From: Anaerolineaceae bacterium
Lineage (GTDB): Bacteria; Chloroflexota; Anaerolineae; Anaerolineales; E44-bin32
Assembly: GCA_020350285.1 (NCBI GenBank)
Contig: CP070708.1
Location: 2,870,943-2,906,552, forward strand
Length of the DNA stretch: 35,610 bases
Reading direction: 5' to 3'
This document shows positions 7,825 to 16,900 of the stretch, piece after piece. The translations under genes and the position numbers were made by a program. The first letter of the stretch is position 1; every line of letters begins with the position of its first letter. Below the pieces are notes generated by a model. The model was given only the letters and a program-made list of their open reading frames with translations, ran no database searches and was not told the origin of the DNA.

Positions 7825-8859
7825 ATGTCTAGATATATCGCCAGACGGTTGTTACAGGCAATCCCCCTTCTCATCATCATCAGCATATTAATATTTGTGC
7901 TTCTTCGAAGCAGTGGCGACCCACTCGCCACCATGGGCGGCCGTCGTGTCACACGACCTGATGATCGAGCACGACTGGCACGGGTACTGGGATTAGATCA
8001 ACCGATTTACATGCAATATATTTATTGGTTAATCGGAAATGACTGGGTGATGATCGATGTTGACGGTGATGGTGTCCCTGAAACGCAAGGAAGCAGAAGG
8101 GGTGTACTGCGAGGAGATTTTGGGAACTCCTTGGTCACTCGCGGTAAATCTGCAGTGGAGATTATTACCGAACGTTTGCCCAACACACTTATGTTAATGA
8201 TTCCAACCGAGATCATCATTCTGACTATCTCGTTATCAATTGGTATTTATTCAGCCCTACGCCAGTACTCTATTCTTGACCAAGTTGTCACCGCTGGCTC
8301 CTTCATTGGCTATTCCATGCCCATATTTTTCATAGCTCTGGCTTCAATGTATTTGTTTGCGGTTAATTTCAGGAAATGGGGCCTTCCTTATCTGCCAACT
8401 GTGGGAATGTTCGATCCCAAGGTAGGTAAAACCACTTCACAAATTATATGGCACATGGTCCTTCCGATTCTAAGCATGTCGGTCATCAGCATCTCAGGCT
8501 ATAGCCGCTACATTCGATCACAGATGCTTGAAGTCATCAGCCAGGACTACATCCGGACGGCATATGCAAAAGGTCTCTCAGAACGGATGGTGCTTATCGG
8601 TCATGCGTTAAAGAACGCTTCAATACCCATTGTAACCCTGATTGGAATTGATATCCCATTTCTACTCGGCGGCGCAGTGGTTACAGAAACCATTTTTGGC
8701 TGGCCGGGTATGGGACGCTTGTTCATCGACCATTTATCTCGCTATGACGTGCCTGTGGTGATGGGTATATTGATGTTAATCTCTATTGCCGTGGTTATAT
8801 CCCAATTGCTCACAGATCTCGTCTACGGATGGCTGGATCCGCGTATCCGGTATGACTGA
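7825..8859 (+). CDS. ABC importer permease, DppB/OppB-like
   Basis: The first inner-membrane subunit of the importer, 344 residues. It opens with the family signature MSRYIARRLLQAIPLLIIIS and has six predicted membrane segments. The cytoplasmic coupling region contains ISQDYIRTAYAKGLSE, the EAA-type loop that contacts the ATPase subunits. The large extracytoplasmic loop after the first membrane segment carries an insertion (about residues 72-92) with the calcium-loop-like DVDGDG at 78-83 and basic residues after it, which is unusual for this subunit. It follows the binding-protein gene after the intercistronic hairpin and precedes the second permease by 17 bases. The family is certain; the transported solute is inferred only from context. 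Confidence 0.92.
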   Translation: MSRYIARRLLQAIPLLIIISILIFVLLRSSGDPLATMGGRRVTRPDDRARLARVLGLDQPIYMQYIYWLIGNDWVMIDVDGDGVPETQGSRRGVLRGDFGNSLVTRGKSAVEIITERLPNTLMLMIPTEIIILTISLSIGIYSALRQYSILDQVVTAGSFIGYSMPIFFIALASMYLFAVNFRKWGLPYLPTVGMFDPKVGKTTSQIIWHMVLPILSMSVISISGYSRYIRSQMLEVISQDYIRTAYAKGLSERMVLIGHALKNASIPIVTLIGIDIPFLLGGAVVTETIFGWPGMGRLFIDHLSRYDVPVVMGILMLISIAVVISQLLTDLVYGWLDPRIRYD

Positions 8860-8876
8860 GATGGGGAAGTGAGATA

Positions 8877-9830
8877 ATGGAAACTTCGTTCGGGCCCACA
8901 GCCCCACTTGCTATCGCCGATGCTGAAAGGTCTCCCCTTTCCTTAGGTCAACTTGTATGGCTGCGATTCAAACGTCACAAAATGGCCGTTATAGGTGTAG
9001 TAATACTTATCCTCTTAATCCTTTATTCAGTCGTTGGAGCATTTTTTTTCACCGAAGCCGAAGCCAATCACACTGATCTTACCCTCAAATTTAAACCACC
9101 ATCTTCTGAGCACCCCCTTGGTACCGATGTGATTGGTCGTGACATTCTTGCTCGCACCATCTTCGGTGGACAGATCTCCCTGATGATTGGTTTATCCGCT
9201 ATGATTGTTCAGGTCATGGTAGGCGTGCTCATCGGCGCTATCGCTGGCTATTATGGTGGTCTTCTCGACAGCATCTTAATGCGTTTCACCGAAGCGATGT
9301 TTAATATCCCCCAACTTCCTCTGCTACTCGTGCTGAGTAAAATGCTTTCCGACAAAATTCCATCTGTGAACCTGTTTGGTAGAGAGTTCAGCGGCAGCGT
9401 TGTCGTTATCGTTGCGGTCATCGGTCTCACCAGTTGGATGGGTCTTGCCCGGATCGTGCGAGCTAATTTCCTCTCACTCAGGGAACAAGATTTTGTGACC
9501 GCGGCTAAATGCATCGGAGCATCGAATGCATCTATTATCTTTGAGCACATTTTGCCAAACACTATGGCACCAGTCATTGTTAATGCCACGTTGGGTGTTG
9601 CTAATGCCATCATCAATGAGGCTTATGTGAGTTTTTTAGGCGTAGGGGTGATGCCACCAACTGCCACATGGGGAAACATGCTCAATGGCGCCTATAAATA
9701 CATCGAAAGTGCCCCCTGGTTATGGATCTTCCCCGGAGGCCTGATCGTATTGACTGTGCTTTCTATAAATTTTGTCGGCGATGGCTTGCGCGATGCGCTT
9801 GATCCAAGGGCGCTGGTTGAAACTGAGTAA
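8877..9830 (+). CDS. ABC importer permease, DppC/OppC-like
   Basis: The second inner-membrane subunit, 317 residues, pairing with the DppB-like protein. A cytoplasmic N-terminal tail of about 35 residues leads to WLRFKRHKMAVIGVVIL, the usual start of OppC-type proteins. The PLGTDVIGRDILARTIFG motif and the EAA loop REQDFVTAAKCIGAS are present, and the C-terminus ends in the common DGLRDALDPR. Six membrane segments are predicted by eye. The gene begins with ATG 17 bases after the first permease, with GGGGAAGTGAG upstream, and is followed within 9 bases by the first ATPase gene. Nothing unusual is seen. Confidence 0.92.
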   Translation: METSFGPTAPLAIADAERSPLSLGQLVWLRFKRHKMAVIGVVILILLILYSVVGAFFFTEAEANHTDLTLKFKPPSSEHPLGTDVIGRDILARTIFGGQISLMIGLSAMIVQVMVGVLIGAIAGYYGGLLDSILMRFTEAMFNIPQLPLLLVLSKMLSDKIPSVNLFGREFSGSVVVIVAVIGLTSWMGLARIVRANFLSLREQDFVTAAKCIGASNASIIFEHILPNTMAPVIVNATLGVANAIINEAYVSFLGVGVMPPTATWGNMLNGAYKYIESAPWLWIFPGGLIVLTVLSINFVGDGLRDALDPRALVETE

Positions 9831-9839
9831 GAAGCAAAC

Positions 9840-10826
9840 GTGACCCCACTGCTGGAAGTTCGAGACCTCACGACCCGGTTCCACACGCTGGACGGAATCG
9901 TTCACGCGGTAAACGGCATCTCCTACACGCTGGAAGACGGTGAAGCGTTGGGTATCGTGGGTGAGAGTGGATGTGGTAAGAGCGTCAGTGTTCTCTCCGT
10001 CATGGGACTCATACCTGATCCTCCCGGCAAGATCGCCAACGGTCAGGTCATCTTCCGAGGTCAAGACTTGCTGAAACTTGACGAGACACAAATGCAACGC
10101 ATCCGGGGAAAAGACATCGCTATGGTATTTCAAGACCCCATGACCTCCCTAAATCCGGTTCTGACCATTGGTCACCAAATAAGCGAGGCGTTGACAATCC
10201 ACACGGGCATAGATAAGGTTCAAGCCCTTGAAAGAGTAGTTGAGTTGTTGGGGATGGTAGGCATCCCTAAAGCACACGATCGGTACCGAGATTACCCCCA
10301 CCAATTCTCTGGTGGTATGCGTCAACGGGTAATGATCGCCATGGCGTTGGCTTGCAATCCCAGCATCCTCATCGCTGATGAACCTACCACAGCCCTGGAT
10401 GTTACCATTCAAGCCCAAATCATCGATCTCATCAAGAGTTTACGAGACAGGTTGGATATGGCCGTGATTTGGATCACCCACGATTTGGGAGTTATTGCGG
10501 GTATGGTAGAGAAAGTAATTGTGATGTACGCGGGTTTCATCGTCGAACAAGGAAATGTGGATGATATCTACGAAAACCCTCGCCACCCTTACACGCTCGC
10601 GTTATTAAAATCAGTGCCTCGAGTAGATCGCAACAGCACAGAGAGATTGGCAACTATCCCGGGTTTTCCGTTAGATCTCCTGATCCTACCCCCGGGCTGC
10701 CCCTTCACACCGCGCTGCGCCTTTGCGGTGAAACGATGCCTTTCAAAAAACCCTCGTCTGATGCCTATCACATATGATCACGAAATTGCATGCTGGGTAG
10801 ATGTCACAACTGGATACGAATTATGA
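9840..10826 (+). CDS. ABC importer ATPase, DppD/OppD-like
   Basis: One of the two ATP-hydrolysing subunits, 328 residues. Walker A is GESGCGKS (41-48), the ABC signature is FSGGMRQR (about 156), Walker B is [12 protein letters not shown] (about 173), and the switch histidine is in ITHDLG. The C-terminus carries the oligopeptide/dipeptide extension with [15 protein letters not shown], a Cys-containing segment typical of peptide-type ABC ATPases and known in some members to hold a 4Fe-4S cluster. The start is a GTG at 9840, the only one that keeps the whole N-terminal strand ([13 protein letters not shown]). The stop overlaps the start of the next ATPase gene (ATGA), so the two are translationally coupled. 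Confidence 0.92.
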   Translation: MTPLLEVRDLTTRFHTLDGIVHAVNGISYTLEDGEALGIVGESGCGKSVSVLSVMGLIPDPPGKIANGQVIFRGQDLLKLDETQMQRIRGKDIAMVFQDPMTSLNPVLTIGHQISEALTIHTGIDKVQALERVVELLGMVGIPKAHDRYRDYPHQFSGGMRQRVMIAMALACNPSILIADEPTTALDVTIQAQIIDLIKSLRDRLDMAVIWITHDLGVIAGMVEKVIVMYAGFIVEQGNVDDIYENPRHPYTLALLKSVPRVDRNSTERLATIPGFPLDLLILPPGCPFTPRCAFAVKRCLSKNPRLMPITYDHEIACWVDVTTGYEL

Positions 10827-11803
10827 GTAGGGATGATGTGATTGTGCAGGTAAAAGATCTCAAGAAATATTTCCCTGTCACCATGGGAATTCTAATCCAG
10901 CGACAGGTAGGTGCAGTCAGGGCTGTGGATGGTGTGTCTTTCGATATATATCAGGGGGAAACGCTGGGACTGGTAGGAGAGAGTGGCTGCGGTAAGACGA
11001 CCGCAGGCCGCACGATCCTGCACTTGTATAAACCCACCGCCGGCCAAGTAATTTTCGATGGGATAGACCTGACCTCTCTGAAGAGTGAAGAATTACGGCA
11101 CATGCGACGGCGGATGCAGATGATATTTCAAGATCCCTTCGCATCCCTCAACTCCCGGTGGACCATTTCCCGCATCATAGGGGAACCTCTTCGGGTTCAC
11201 AAAATTGCATCTAGCAGCGAGCAAATCGAGCGGATCCAGCAACTACTGCACTTGGTCCACCTCAACCCCCGCTTCATCAATCGATACCCACATGAGTTCT
11301 CCGGGGGTCAGCGACAACGTATCGGAATCGCCCGCGCATTAGCCTCTAACGCGGAATTCATTGTATGCGACGAGCCCATCTCCGCCTTGGACGTCTCCAT
11401 TCAAGCTCAGGTAGTTAACTTGCTAGAAGATCTGCAAGAACAGTTAGAGTTGACTTATTTATTCATCGCTCATGATTTGAGCATGGTTCGTCACATATGC
11501 AGCCGTGTGGCGGTCATGTACCTTGGTAAAATCGTTGAACTTGCTTCAAAGAACGAACTTTACGATCATCCACTTCATCCTTACACGATAGCGCTCTTAT
11601 CCGCCGTCCCAGTCCCAGATCCATCCGTCGAGCGTCAACGAAAGCGTATTGTCCTCGAGGGTGATGTTCCAAGCCCTACTGATCCACCCCCAGGCTGCTA
11701 CTTTAACACTCGTTGCCCTCACGTCATGGAAGTCTGCTGTGAAGAAGAACCCCTATGGAGAGATATGGGTGGGGCTCATTTCGTTGCCTGCCACAAGGTT
11801 TGA
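10823..11803 (+). CDS. ABC importer ATPase, DppF/OppF-like
   Basis: The second ATPase subunit, 326 residues. Walker A is GESGCGKT (52-59), the Q-loop is in [11 protein letters not shown], the signature is FSGGQRQR, Walker B is [12 protein letters not shown], and the switch histidine is in IAHDLS. A C-terminal [15 protein letters not shown] segment matches the peptide-importer extension. The ATG at 10823 overlaps the preceding TGA in ATGA; an ATG 33 bases earlier in the same frame would create a longer overlap and an N-terminus not seen in the family, so I rejected it. It is the last gene of the importer operon, followed about 60 bases later by a terminator-like hairpin. Confidence 0.92.
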   Translation: MSRDDVIVQVKDLKKYFPVTMGILIQRQVGAVRAVDGVSFDIYQGETLGLVGESGCGKTTAGRTILHLYKPTAGQVIFDGIDLTSLKSEELRHMRRRMQMIFQDPFASLNSRWTISRIIGEPLRVHKIASSSEQIERIQQLLHLVHLNPRFINRYPHEFSGGQRQRIGIARALASNAEFIVCDEPISALDVSIQAQVVNLLEDLQEQLELTYLFIAHDLSMVRHICSRVAVMYLGKIVELASKNELYDHPLHPYTIALLSAVPVPDPSVERQRKRIVLEGDVPSPTDPPPGCYFNTRCPHVMEVCCEEEPLWRDMGGAHFVACHKV

Positions 11804-11861
11804 AACCAATTTATCGCGAGTACCTAGGCAAGCGGGGATGTCTAATTTTATAACTTGTCGC

Positions 11862-11884
11862 ATCGCTCAGACCTGCTGAGCGAT
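11862..11884 (+). terminator. Likely terminator of the ABC importer operon
   Basis: A perfect 9-bp stem (ATCGCTCAG/CTGAGCGAT) with a 5-nt loop lies 59 bases after the last importer gene. Only a short T stretch follows, so intrinsic termination may be incomplete. Confidence 0.6.
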
Positions 11885-11898
11885 TTGACACTGGATGA

Positions 11899-12132
11899 AT
11901 ACCAGCATCAGATTACCTCCTCGAGCTGTACTTCGATCAGCCAGTGGACATTCACCTGCCCTTCAACGTTCTGAAGCTAAATGCATTGTTAATCCCTATC
12001 GAGGGCTTGCACGCCAGACGCGGTTATGTTTTCCGCGGCAAGGATGGAAGGTGGCTAGCTGGGCAAATGCTTATGAGTGACCCCCAGCCCCTCGTAGACG
12101 CATTATCAACGTTGGGCTATATTCAGCTGTAG
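11899..12132 (+). pseudogene. Coding-like remnant or unannotated small protein, unrecognised
   Basis: This frame reads like real protein for about 77 residues without an ATG: it begins SDYLLELYFDQPVDIHLP, continues through GLHARRGYVFRGKDGRW, and ends DALSTLGYIQL before TAG at 12132. Possible starts are a GTG at 11944 (62 residues) or CTG codons upstream. Just before it, a different frame reads SDLLSDLTLDEYQHQ, which would join naturally after a +/-1 shift near 11900, hinting at a frameshifted gene. Against this, the upstream stretch overlaps the hairpin at 11862-11884. I do not recognise the family. It may be the decayed tail of a lost gene. Confidence 0.35.
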
Positions 12133-12330
12133 ATCTCTATGCATTACAGTCACCAAGTGGTTATCACCGATCACGATACAGCTTGTAATTTCGATTAACG
12201 ATTCTCCTCGCCCAATTACCTATGCATAAGAATTCAATATTGGAAGATTAATGGAAAGCTTGCACCGCGATTAACAATAAGAAAGCATCTAAGCGGAAAT
12301 ATTAAGAGTTATGCCATGAGCTAGTCACGT
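12133..12330. other. Gene-free AT-rich gap between convergent units
   Basis: I see no convincing gene, strong hairpin or repeat here. It separates the importer operon's downstream remnant from the 3' end of the M20 amidohydrolase gene on the other strand. Confidence 0.5.
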
Positions 12331-13488
12331 CTATTCGCTACGTAGAAAACGCAACGCTGCCTCAGCTAGGATGGCGACGCCGATGGGTAGGCAACGCTCA
12401 TCAATATCAAAGCGTGCGTTATGGTGCACCCGTTCATCGCCTTCTATCAAACACCCTAGTCCGAACATCGCACCGGGCACCCGTGAGGTGAAGAAACCAT
12501 AATCCTCCGCACCCATCTCAGGTGTGGGCGGTTGAATACACTCTTCCCCTAACAAATCAGTTGTGACCTGGTGCAGTAGTTCCACCACTCCTGAGTCGTT
12601 GATCATGGGCGGGTCGCCAACCTCAATCTTATGCTCGTAATCACCACCTAACGTCCGTGCAACCTCCATAGCTCGCTTGATTTCGTCATGGATCTTTTCT
12701 TGCACTTCTGTATTCATGTAACGAATAGTGCCAGTGATTCTTACCCGTTCCGGGATCACATTATCCGCTTCACCTCCGTGAATAGATCCGATGCTTACAA
12801 CGGCCGGTTCAAAGGGTCTCAATCGGCGAGATACAATGCCATGTAAGGCGAGAATGACATGACTGGTGATATAAATCGGATCCACAACTTCATGGGGCAT
12901 CGCACCATGGCCTCCGCGGCCGATGATTGTGGCATAGAGGGTGTCCACACCTGCTGATGATGGCCCATCACCCAGTTCGATATCTCCAGTATCTAAGGTG
13001 GAATCTACGTGCAAGGCCAATAGACTATCTACCTCCTCCAATGCTCCATCCTCGACCATACGTGGTGCGCCGCTAATCCCCTCCTCATCCCCCACTTCTT
13101 CGGCTGGCTGAAAGAGAAAACGAACTGTTCCGGAGAAAGTCTCTCGCGCCAGCAGGGTCGCCACTCCTAAAGCGATCGCAGTATGGGCGTCGTGACCACA
13201 CGCGTGCATCACCCCAGGGACTTGCGACGCATAAGGTGCCTCGTTGGCCTCCTGAATGGGTAGGGCATCCATGTCGGCCCGTATTCCGATCACAGGTTTA
13301 CCTTCTCCCAGTTCCGCGACGACTCCCGTGCGTCCCACCCCTGTGCGAACTCGGCAGCCAAGGTCTTCCAAGATAGCAGCGACCTTTGCTGCGGTACGCT
13401 CTTCTTGGAACCCTAATTCGGGGTGCATGTGGAAATCCCTGCGCCATGCAACGAGTTGACCCTCCAGTTTACGTGCAGCATCCAGCAT
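12331..13488 (-). CDS. M20D-family amidohydrolase (N-acyl amino acid or peptide-conjugate hydrolase)
   Basis: A 385-residue zinc-type amidohydrolase of the M20D group (HipO/AmaA/IAA-conjugate hydrolase type), which cleaves N-acyl or amide bonds of amino acid conjugates. It starts with the group's WRRDFHMHPELGFQE motif (15-29). Metal ligands are expected at C97 and H99 in HACGHDAH, E131 in QPAEEVG, H160 in ALHVD, and a C-terminal histidine in VHHNARFDID. The dimerisation lid lies around residues 180-290. It has AAGGAG 7 bases before ATG and begins 28 bases after the second mttB-like gene, so the two are probably cotranscribed. Context suggests it releases a quaternary amine from an acylated precursor. 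It lacks a signal peptide and is cytoplasmic. Confidence 0.9.
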   Translation of the reverse strand: MLDAARKLEGQLVAWRRDFHMHPELGFQEERTAAKVAAILEDLGCRVRTGVGRTGVVAELGEGKPVIGIRADMDALPIQEANEAPYASQVPGVMHACGHDAHTAIALGVATLLARETFSGTVRFLFQPAEEVGDEEGISGAPRMVEDGALEEVDSLLALHVDSTLDTGDIELGDGPSSAGVDTLYATIIGRGGHGAMPHEVVDPIYITSHVILALHGIVSRRLRPFEPAVVSIGSIHGGEADNVIPERVRITGTIRYMNTEVQEKIHDEIKRAMEVARTLGGDYEHKIEVGDPPMINDSGVVELLHQVTTDLLGEECIQPPTPEMGAEDYGFFTSRVPGAMFGLGCLIEGDERVHHNARFDIDERCLPIGVAILAEAALRFLRSE

Positions 13489-13516
13489 GATGGTCTCCTT
13501 GCAACTCTTTTAAGTA

Positions 13517-14932
13517 TCAATTCGAGATTAACTCGCTTGAGGCTTCCTCCATAATCTCATCTAAAGCTTGTTCCTGGTCCTCCGTGAGTGATGGGACCTC
13601 GTGTTCAGCCAGCAGCCTCTCTACTTCAGATTGCGCTTTGCCCCCCATTCCTTCTCTCCCGGTTCGATCCCATTCCTCCCAGGACGTACGATCGGCCAGA
13701 TGGGTGACGAAAATCTCTCCCGTACGAAGATAACGCACCGTGTGCTCCTGACTGAGAAAATTGCGTTCACTCTCCATCACTGCTCCGATAACATCAACGG
13801 CTAATGAATCCTCATCGACCTCGAGATCCCGTCGTAACCGATGTACGCTACCTGCGATCTCATCATCACAAACCATTTGGGCATACGAGCCCATCACACC
13901 TGCTTCCATCTCACCTATACCAGAAAGCTCATCCGCCCCAGCCAACGCGGGAATGATCGCATTGAGCGCCCTCTCATAGCCGTTTTGAATATCTAATGTA
14001 TGAGCATTGGTCGCCAGTCCATAAACATTAACCGGGAGACCATAAGCATGACCGATCTGGACCGTTGCAGCAGATGCGAATCCCAGCTCCACCCCTCCCC
14101 ACACTGAGGAACCAGAACGTGGTTCCATCATCGCCAAGCGACCGCAATAGATGATTGGCAATCCAGGATGCACCAATTGGGCTAAAACAACCGAAGCGAG
14201 AACTTCCGCATTTTGCTGCGTTAAAGAACCTGCCAATGAAAGCGGTGATGTCGCTCCAGCCGTCGGACATGGCAACGGTCCCAGTGCAACCCCATTACGC
14301 GCGGTCTCAATGATTGACCCTACGACGTCCTCCGGGAAGGTTAAAGGACTCAGTGGGGAAATCCCAAAAGTTAAAACCTCTTGAGGGGGACCGATGACCG
14401 ATGCCATCCTAACCACATATCTCACTTCAGCAGCTGTTTGAACGCCGGGGCCATGGACAGGCTTGGTTGTATGCGGCAGCGTGTGACGATACATCGCCAA
14501 GGTCATCACCTGGCCCGGTACATCTTGTGGTGTAAAGAACGGCGTTATGGTAGTTGCGTTTTCCAATGCATCGAGTACCTTTGCGCTATCACATACATCT
14601 TGGACCATCGCGGGGCGTTTCTGCCCTAAACGCGGTTCATAAACATCCCGCGCCCCTCCTAGATTGTGCCAATGAAGCACCCCATCACCCAATATGGCTG
14701 CCTTCTTATCCCTGCCATGAATAGTTACCGTGCGAGGGCATTTGGCTATCTCCCGCTCAACCAAGTCCGGTGGTAGATATAACCGTTCACCTCGGACAGT
14801 GCCTCCCGATCCAGTAAGGATTTCAACTCCCTCTGGTTCTGTCAACACAACACCGACATCGCTCAATAAACGTAACGTTGCCTCGTGTATCGCCTTCACA
14901 TCCTCGTCAGACAATACGATTAATTTCGCCAT
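13517..14932 (-). CDS. Second MttB-family corrinoid methyltransferase, divergent and without pyrrolysine
   Basis: A 471-residue MttB-superfamily protein, only distantly similar to the copy at 2238-3701. Shared landmarks include LLSDVGVVLTEPEGVEIL near the N-terminus, CPTAGATSPLSLAGSLTQQNAE in the barrel, and the TLDIQNGYERAL region followed by MVCDDEIAGSVHRL. The SDSK-type residues seen in the first copy are replaced by TNAH, so the active site probably binds a different substrate. There is no in-frame amber codon. GAGGAA lies upstream of ATG at 14932. No corrinoid-protein gene adjoins it; it may share the one at 1553-2206. It is flanked by an S9 peptidase and an M20 amidohydrolase in the same direction. 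Confidence 0.9.
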   Translation of the reverse strand: MAKLIVLSDEDVKAIHEATLRLLSDVGVVLTEPEGVEILTGSGGTVRGERLYLPPDLVEREIAKCPRTVTIHGRDKKAAILGDGVLHWHNLGGARDVYEPRLGQKRPAMVQDVCDSAKVLDALENATTITPFFTPQDVPGQVMTLAMYRHTLPHTTKPVHGPGVQTAAEVRYVVRMASVIGPPQEVLTFGISPLSPLTFPEDVVGSIIETARNGVALGPLPCPTAGATSPLSLAGSLTQQNAEVLASVVLAQLVHPGLPIIYCGRLAMMEPRSGSSVWGGVELGFASAATVQIGHAYGLPVNVYGLATNAHTLDIQNGYERALNAIIPALAGADELSGIGEMEAGVMGSYAQMVCDDEIAGSVHRLRRDLEVDEDSLAVDVIGAVMESERNFLSQEHTVRYLRTGEIFVTHLADRTSWEEWDRTGREGMGGKAQSEVERLLAEHEVPSLTEDQEQALDEIMEEASSELISN

Positions 14933-15034
14933 AGCATGATTTCCTCGTCAGTTACACTATCGGAGTGAAACAGTCATCCTGCGTTCGTGTCCCTTACTCG
15001 TCTCATTATGTTTATTGCAAGATTATTATCCCAT

Positions 15035-16867
15035 CTAGAAGCCTTGCTCCAACACTCTGGCGAGAAAGGTGACCCGACGCAACTTCGCATCTACCTGATT
15101 CTCCGTCTTTAAAAAACTGTGCCCCTCATCATGGTAGAGAACGAAATCGACTTCCTTGCCTTGAGCTAGCAGTTCATCGCGCGCTTGAGTTGACTCACTC
15201 GCCGGGCAGCGAGGATCATGGGCGCCGCAGATTAATTGCACCGGCACAACTATGCGGTCAAGGAAGAAGTACGGTGAACGCTCATACCACAGATCATGGT
15301 TCTCCTCCGGATCGCCGAAATTTTCACGATCCCAATGCTGCAGATCCTCCCTCGAGTTGGCATGAGCCGTGAACCAGTTGAGAAAAGGGACCACCGCTGA
15401 CCCAACCGCCCAACGATCAGGATATTGGGTCAAACTCGTCATGGTCAGATAGCCTCCATGGCTTCTTCCGGTGACAGCGATGCGGGAGGTATCAGCCAGA
15501 CCTTCTCTCACCAAATAGTCAGCTCCTGCTACTACGTCCTGTGTCTCACCACCACCAAAATCAAAGCGATTGGCCAGTTGCCACGCACGACCAAATCCGG
15601 TGGAACCCCGATAATTTGGGGCCAATACCGTCCACCCCCGACTGATCATATGTTGAGTCAAAGGATCCCATGTAATCTGACTCAACCAGTTCGGACCACC
15701 ATGGATATTGACGATTCCAGGGGGTAAAGGATCTTCTTTTTTATGATCCACGCGCTCCTCGTGGGGTGGCGAATAGAGCAAGGCAGGGACATCCTCTCCA
15801 TCCAAGCTCGGATAGCTCACCTCTCGAGGCATGACGAAGTTTGCTTGCCGCAGGGGCACTGGGAGGGAGTCGCTAAGACGCCGAAGGCCTCCATCACGTA
15901 ATGAAAGCAGCCAAAGATCAGGTGGATGCCGGGGGTTGTCAAAGATAAATACCAAGTGCTCCCCGTCGGAAGTGAATTGAGGGCGGTAATGAACCCCAGG
16001 CTCTACCTGGTAGTGTGTCTCTGTCCCTTGCTCGATTTCCTTTACGACAACCGATGTCGATGGTCCCTGGCTAAAGGTGCATGCGAGTTTGTTGCCATCA
16101 GGGGACCAAATAGGGTTCTCCCAATCCCCTCCCCCTTTTGTTATCCACGTGATTTCACCACTTGAGATTTCATATAGTCCTATGTCAAATCTGTCATGAT
16201 GATCGGATGAAAATGCAATCCGTTGACTGTCCGGTGACCAGCGTGCATCTTTAGCGCATATCGGCTCACCGCTTTGGCTAACTTGTATCGCTTCCCCTTC
16301 TTCCAGGGGGACAATAAACGTTCCGTAATCTTGCCCCTTGGTCTCGGCGACGACTGAGAGCCAATACCCGTCGGGTGACCAACGAATCTCCCAATCCGGA
16401 TAGTGATGATCAAGCACTCGTCGAGCTGTCCCACCTGAAGCGGGCATAATGTAGGTGTCAAAACAACCTGAGCGATCGGAGGCAAAAGCTATCCATTGAC
16501 CATCAGGAGACCAACAAGTACCTGGTTGAATGGCATCGTCCGTGTCCGGTGTGAGATTCTGGTGCTCACCTGTAGAAAGATCATAGATAAAGATGTCGTA
16601 CAGCTCACCACCGTCGAGATCAAAGACATACGCAATACGGCTGCCATCAGGTGACCAACGAGGGACAAATTTGGCGCCGGATCCGATGGTAATTTGATTG
16701 GGTGCTGAAGGCCTGTCTAATGGCAGGGTGAAGATCTCCCACTGCCCATCGGGATTCCAGGAAAATGCGACTCGCTTGCCATCCGGTGAAAGGTCAAACT
16801 CACCATAAGGGTCAACATATGGCACCCTTAGCAGGGCTTCTAGATCTAGAAGAGTCTCTCTTTTCAC
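15035..16867 (-). CDS. S9-family prolyl oligopeptidase-like serine peptidase
   Basis: A 610-residue serine peptidase of clan SC family S9 (acylaminoacyl-peptidase/dipeptidyl-peptidase type). Residues 20-340 form a beta-propeller made of repeated WSPDG-type PD40 blades, which gates access to the active site. The C-terminal alpha/beta-hydrolase domain has an HGGP oxyanion segment (389-392) and a complete triad: S469 in GRSHGGY, D551 in CGAHDPR and H583 in DEGHSF. The GTG start has GAGGAT upstream. No signal peptide is seen, so it probably trims short imported peptides in the cytoplasm. It sits 33 bases after the MetH-activation-like gene and 102 bases before the second mttB-like gene, consistent with one operon. 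Confidence 0.92.
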   Translation of the reverse strand: MKRETLLDLEALLRVPYVDPYGEFDLSPDGKRVAFSWNPDGQWEIFTLPLDRPSAPNQITIGSGAKFVPRWSPDGSRIAYVFDLDGGELYDIFIYDLSTGEHQNLTPDTDDAIQPGTCWSPDGQWIAFASDRSGCFDTYIMPASGGTARRVLDHHYPDWEIRWSPDGYWLSVVAETKGQDYGTFIVPLEEGEAIQVSQSGEPICAKDARWSPDSQRIAFSSDHHDRFDIGLYEISSGEITWITKGGGDWENPIWSPDGNKLACTFSQGPSTSVVVKEIEQGTETHYQVEPGVHYRPQFTSDGEHLVFIFDNPRHPPDLWLLSLRDGGLRRLSDSLPVPLRQANFVMPREVSYPSLDGEDVPALLYSPPHEERVDHKKEDPLPPGIVNIHGGPNWLSQITWDPLTQHMISRGWTVLAPNYRGSTGFGRAWQLANRFDFGGGETQDVVAGADYLVREGLADTSRIAVTGRSHGGYLTMTSLTQYPDRWAVGSAVVPFLNWFTAHANSREDLQHWDRENFGDPEENHDLWYERSPYFFLDRIVVPVQLICGAHDPRCPASESTQARDELLAQGKEVDFVLYHDEGHSFLKTENQVDAKLRRVTFLARVLEQGF

Positions 16868-16900
16868 GGCTGATCCTCACCATAAGTGATTTTAGTTGGA

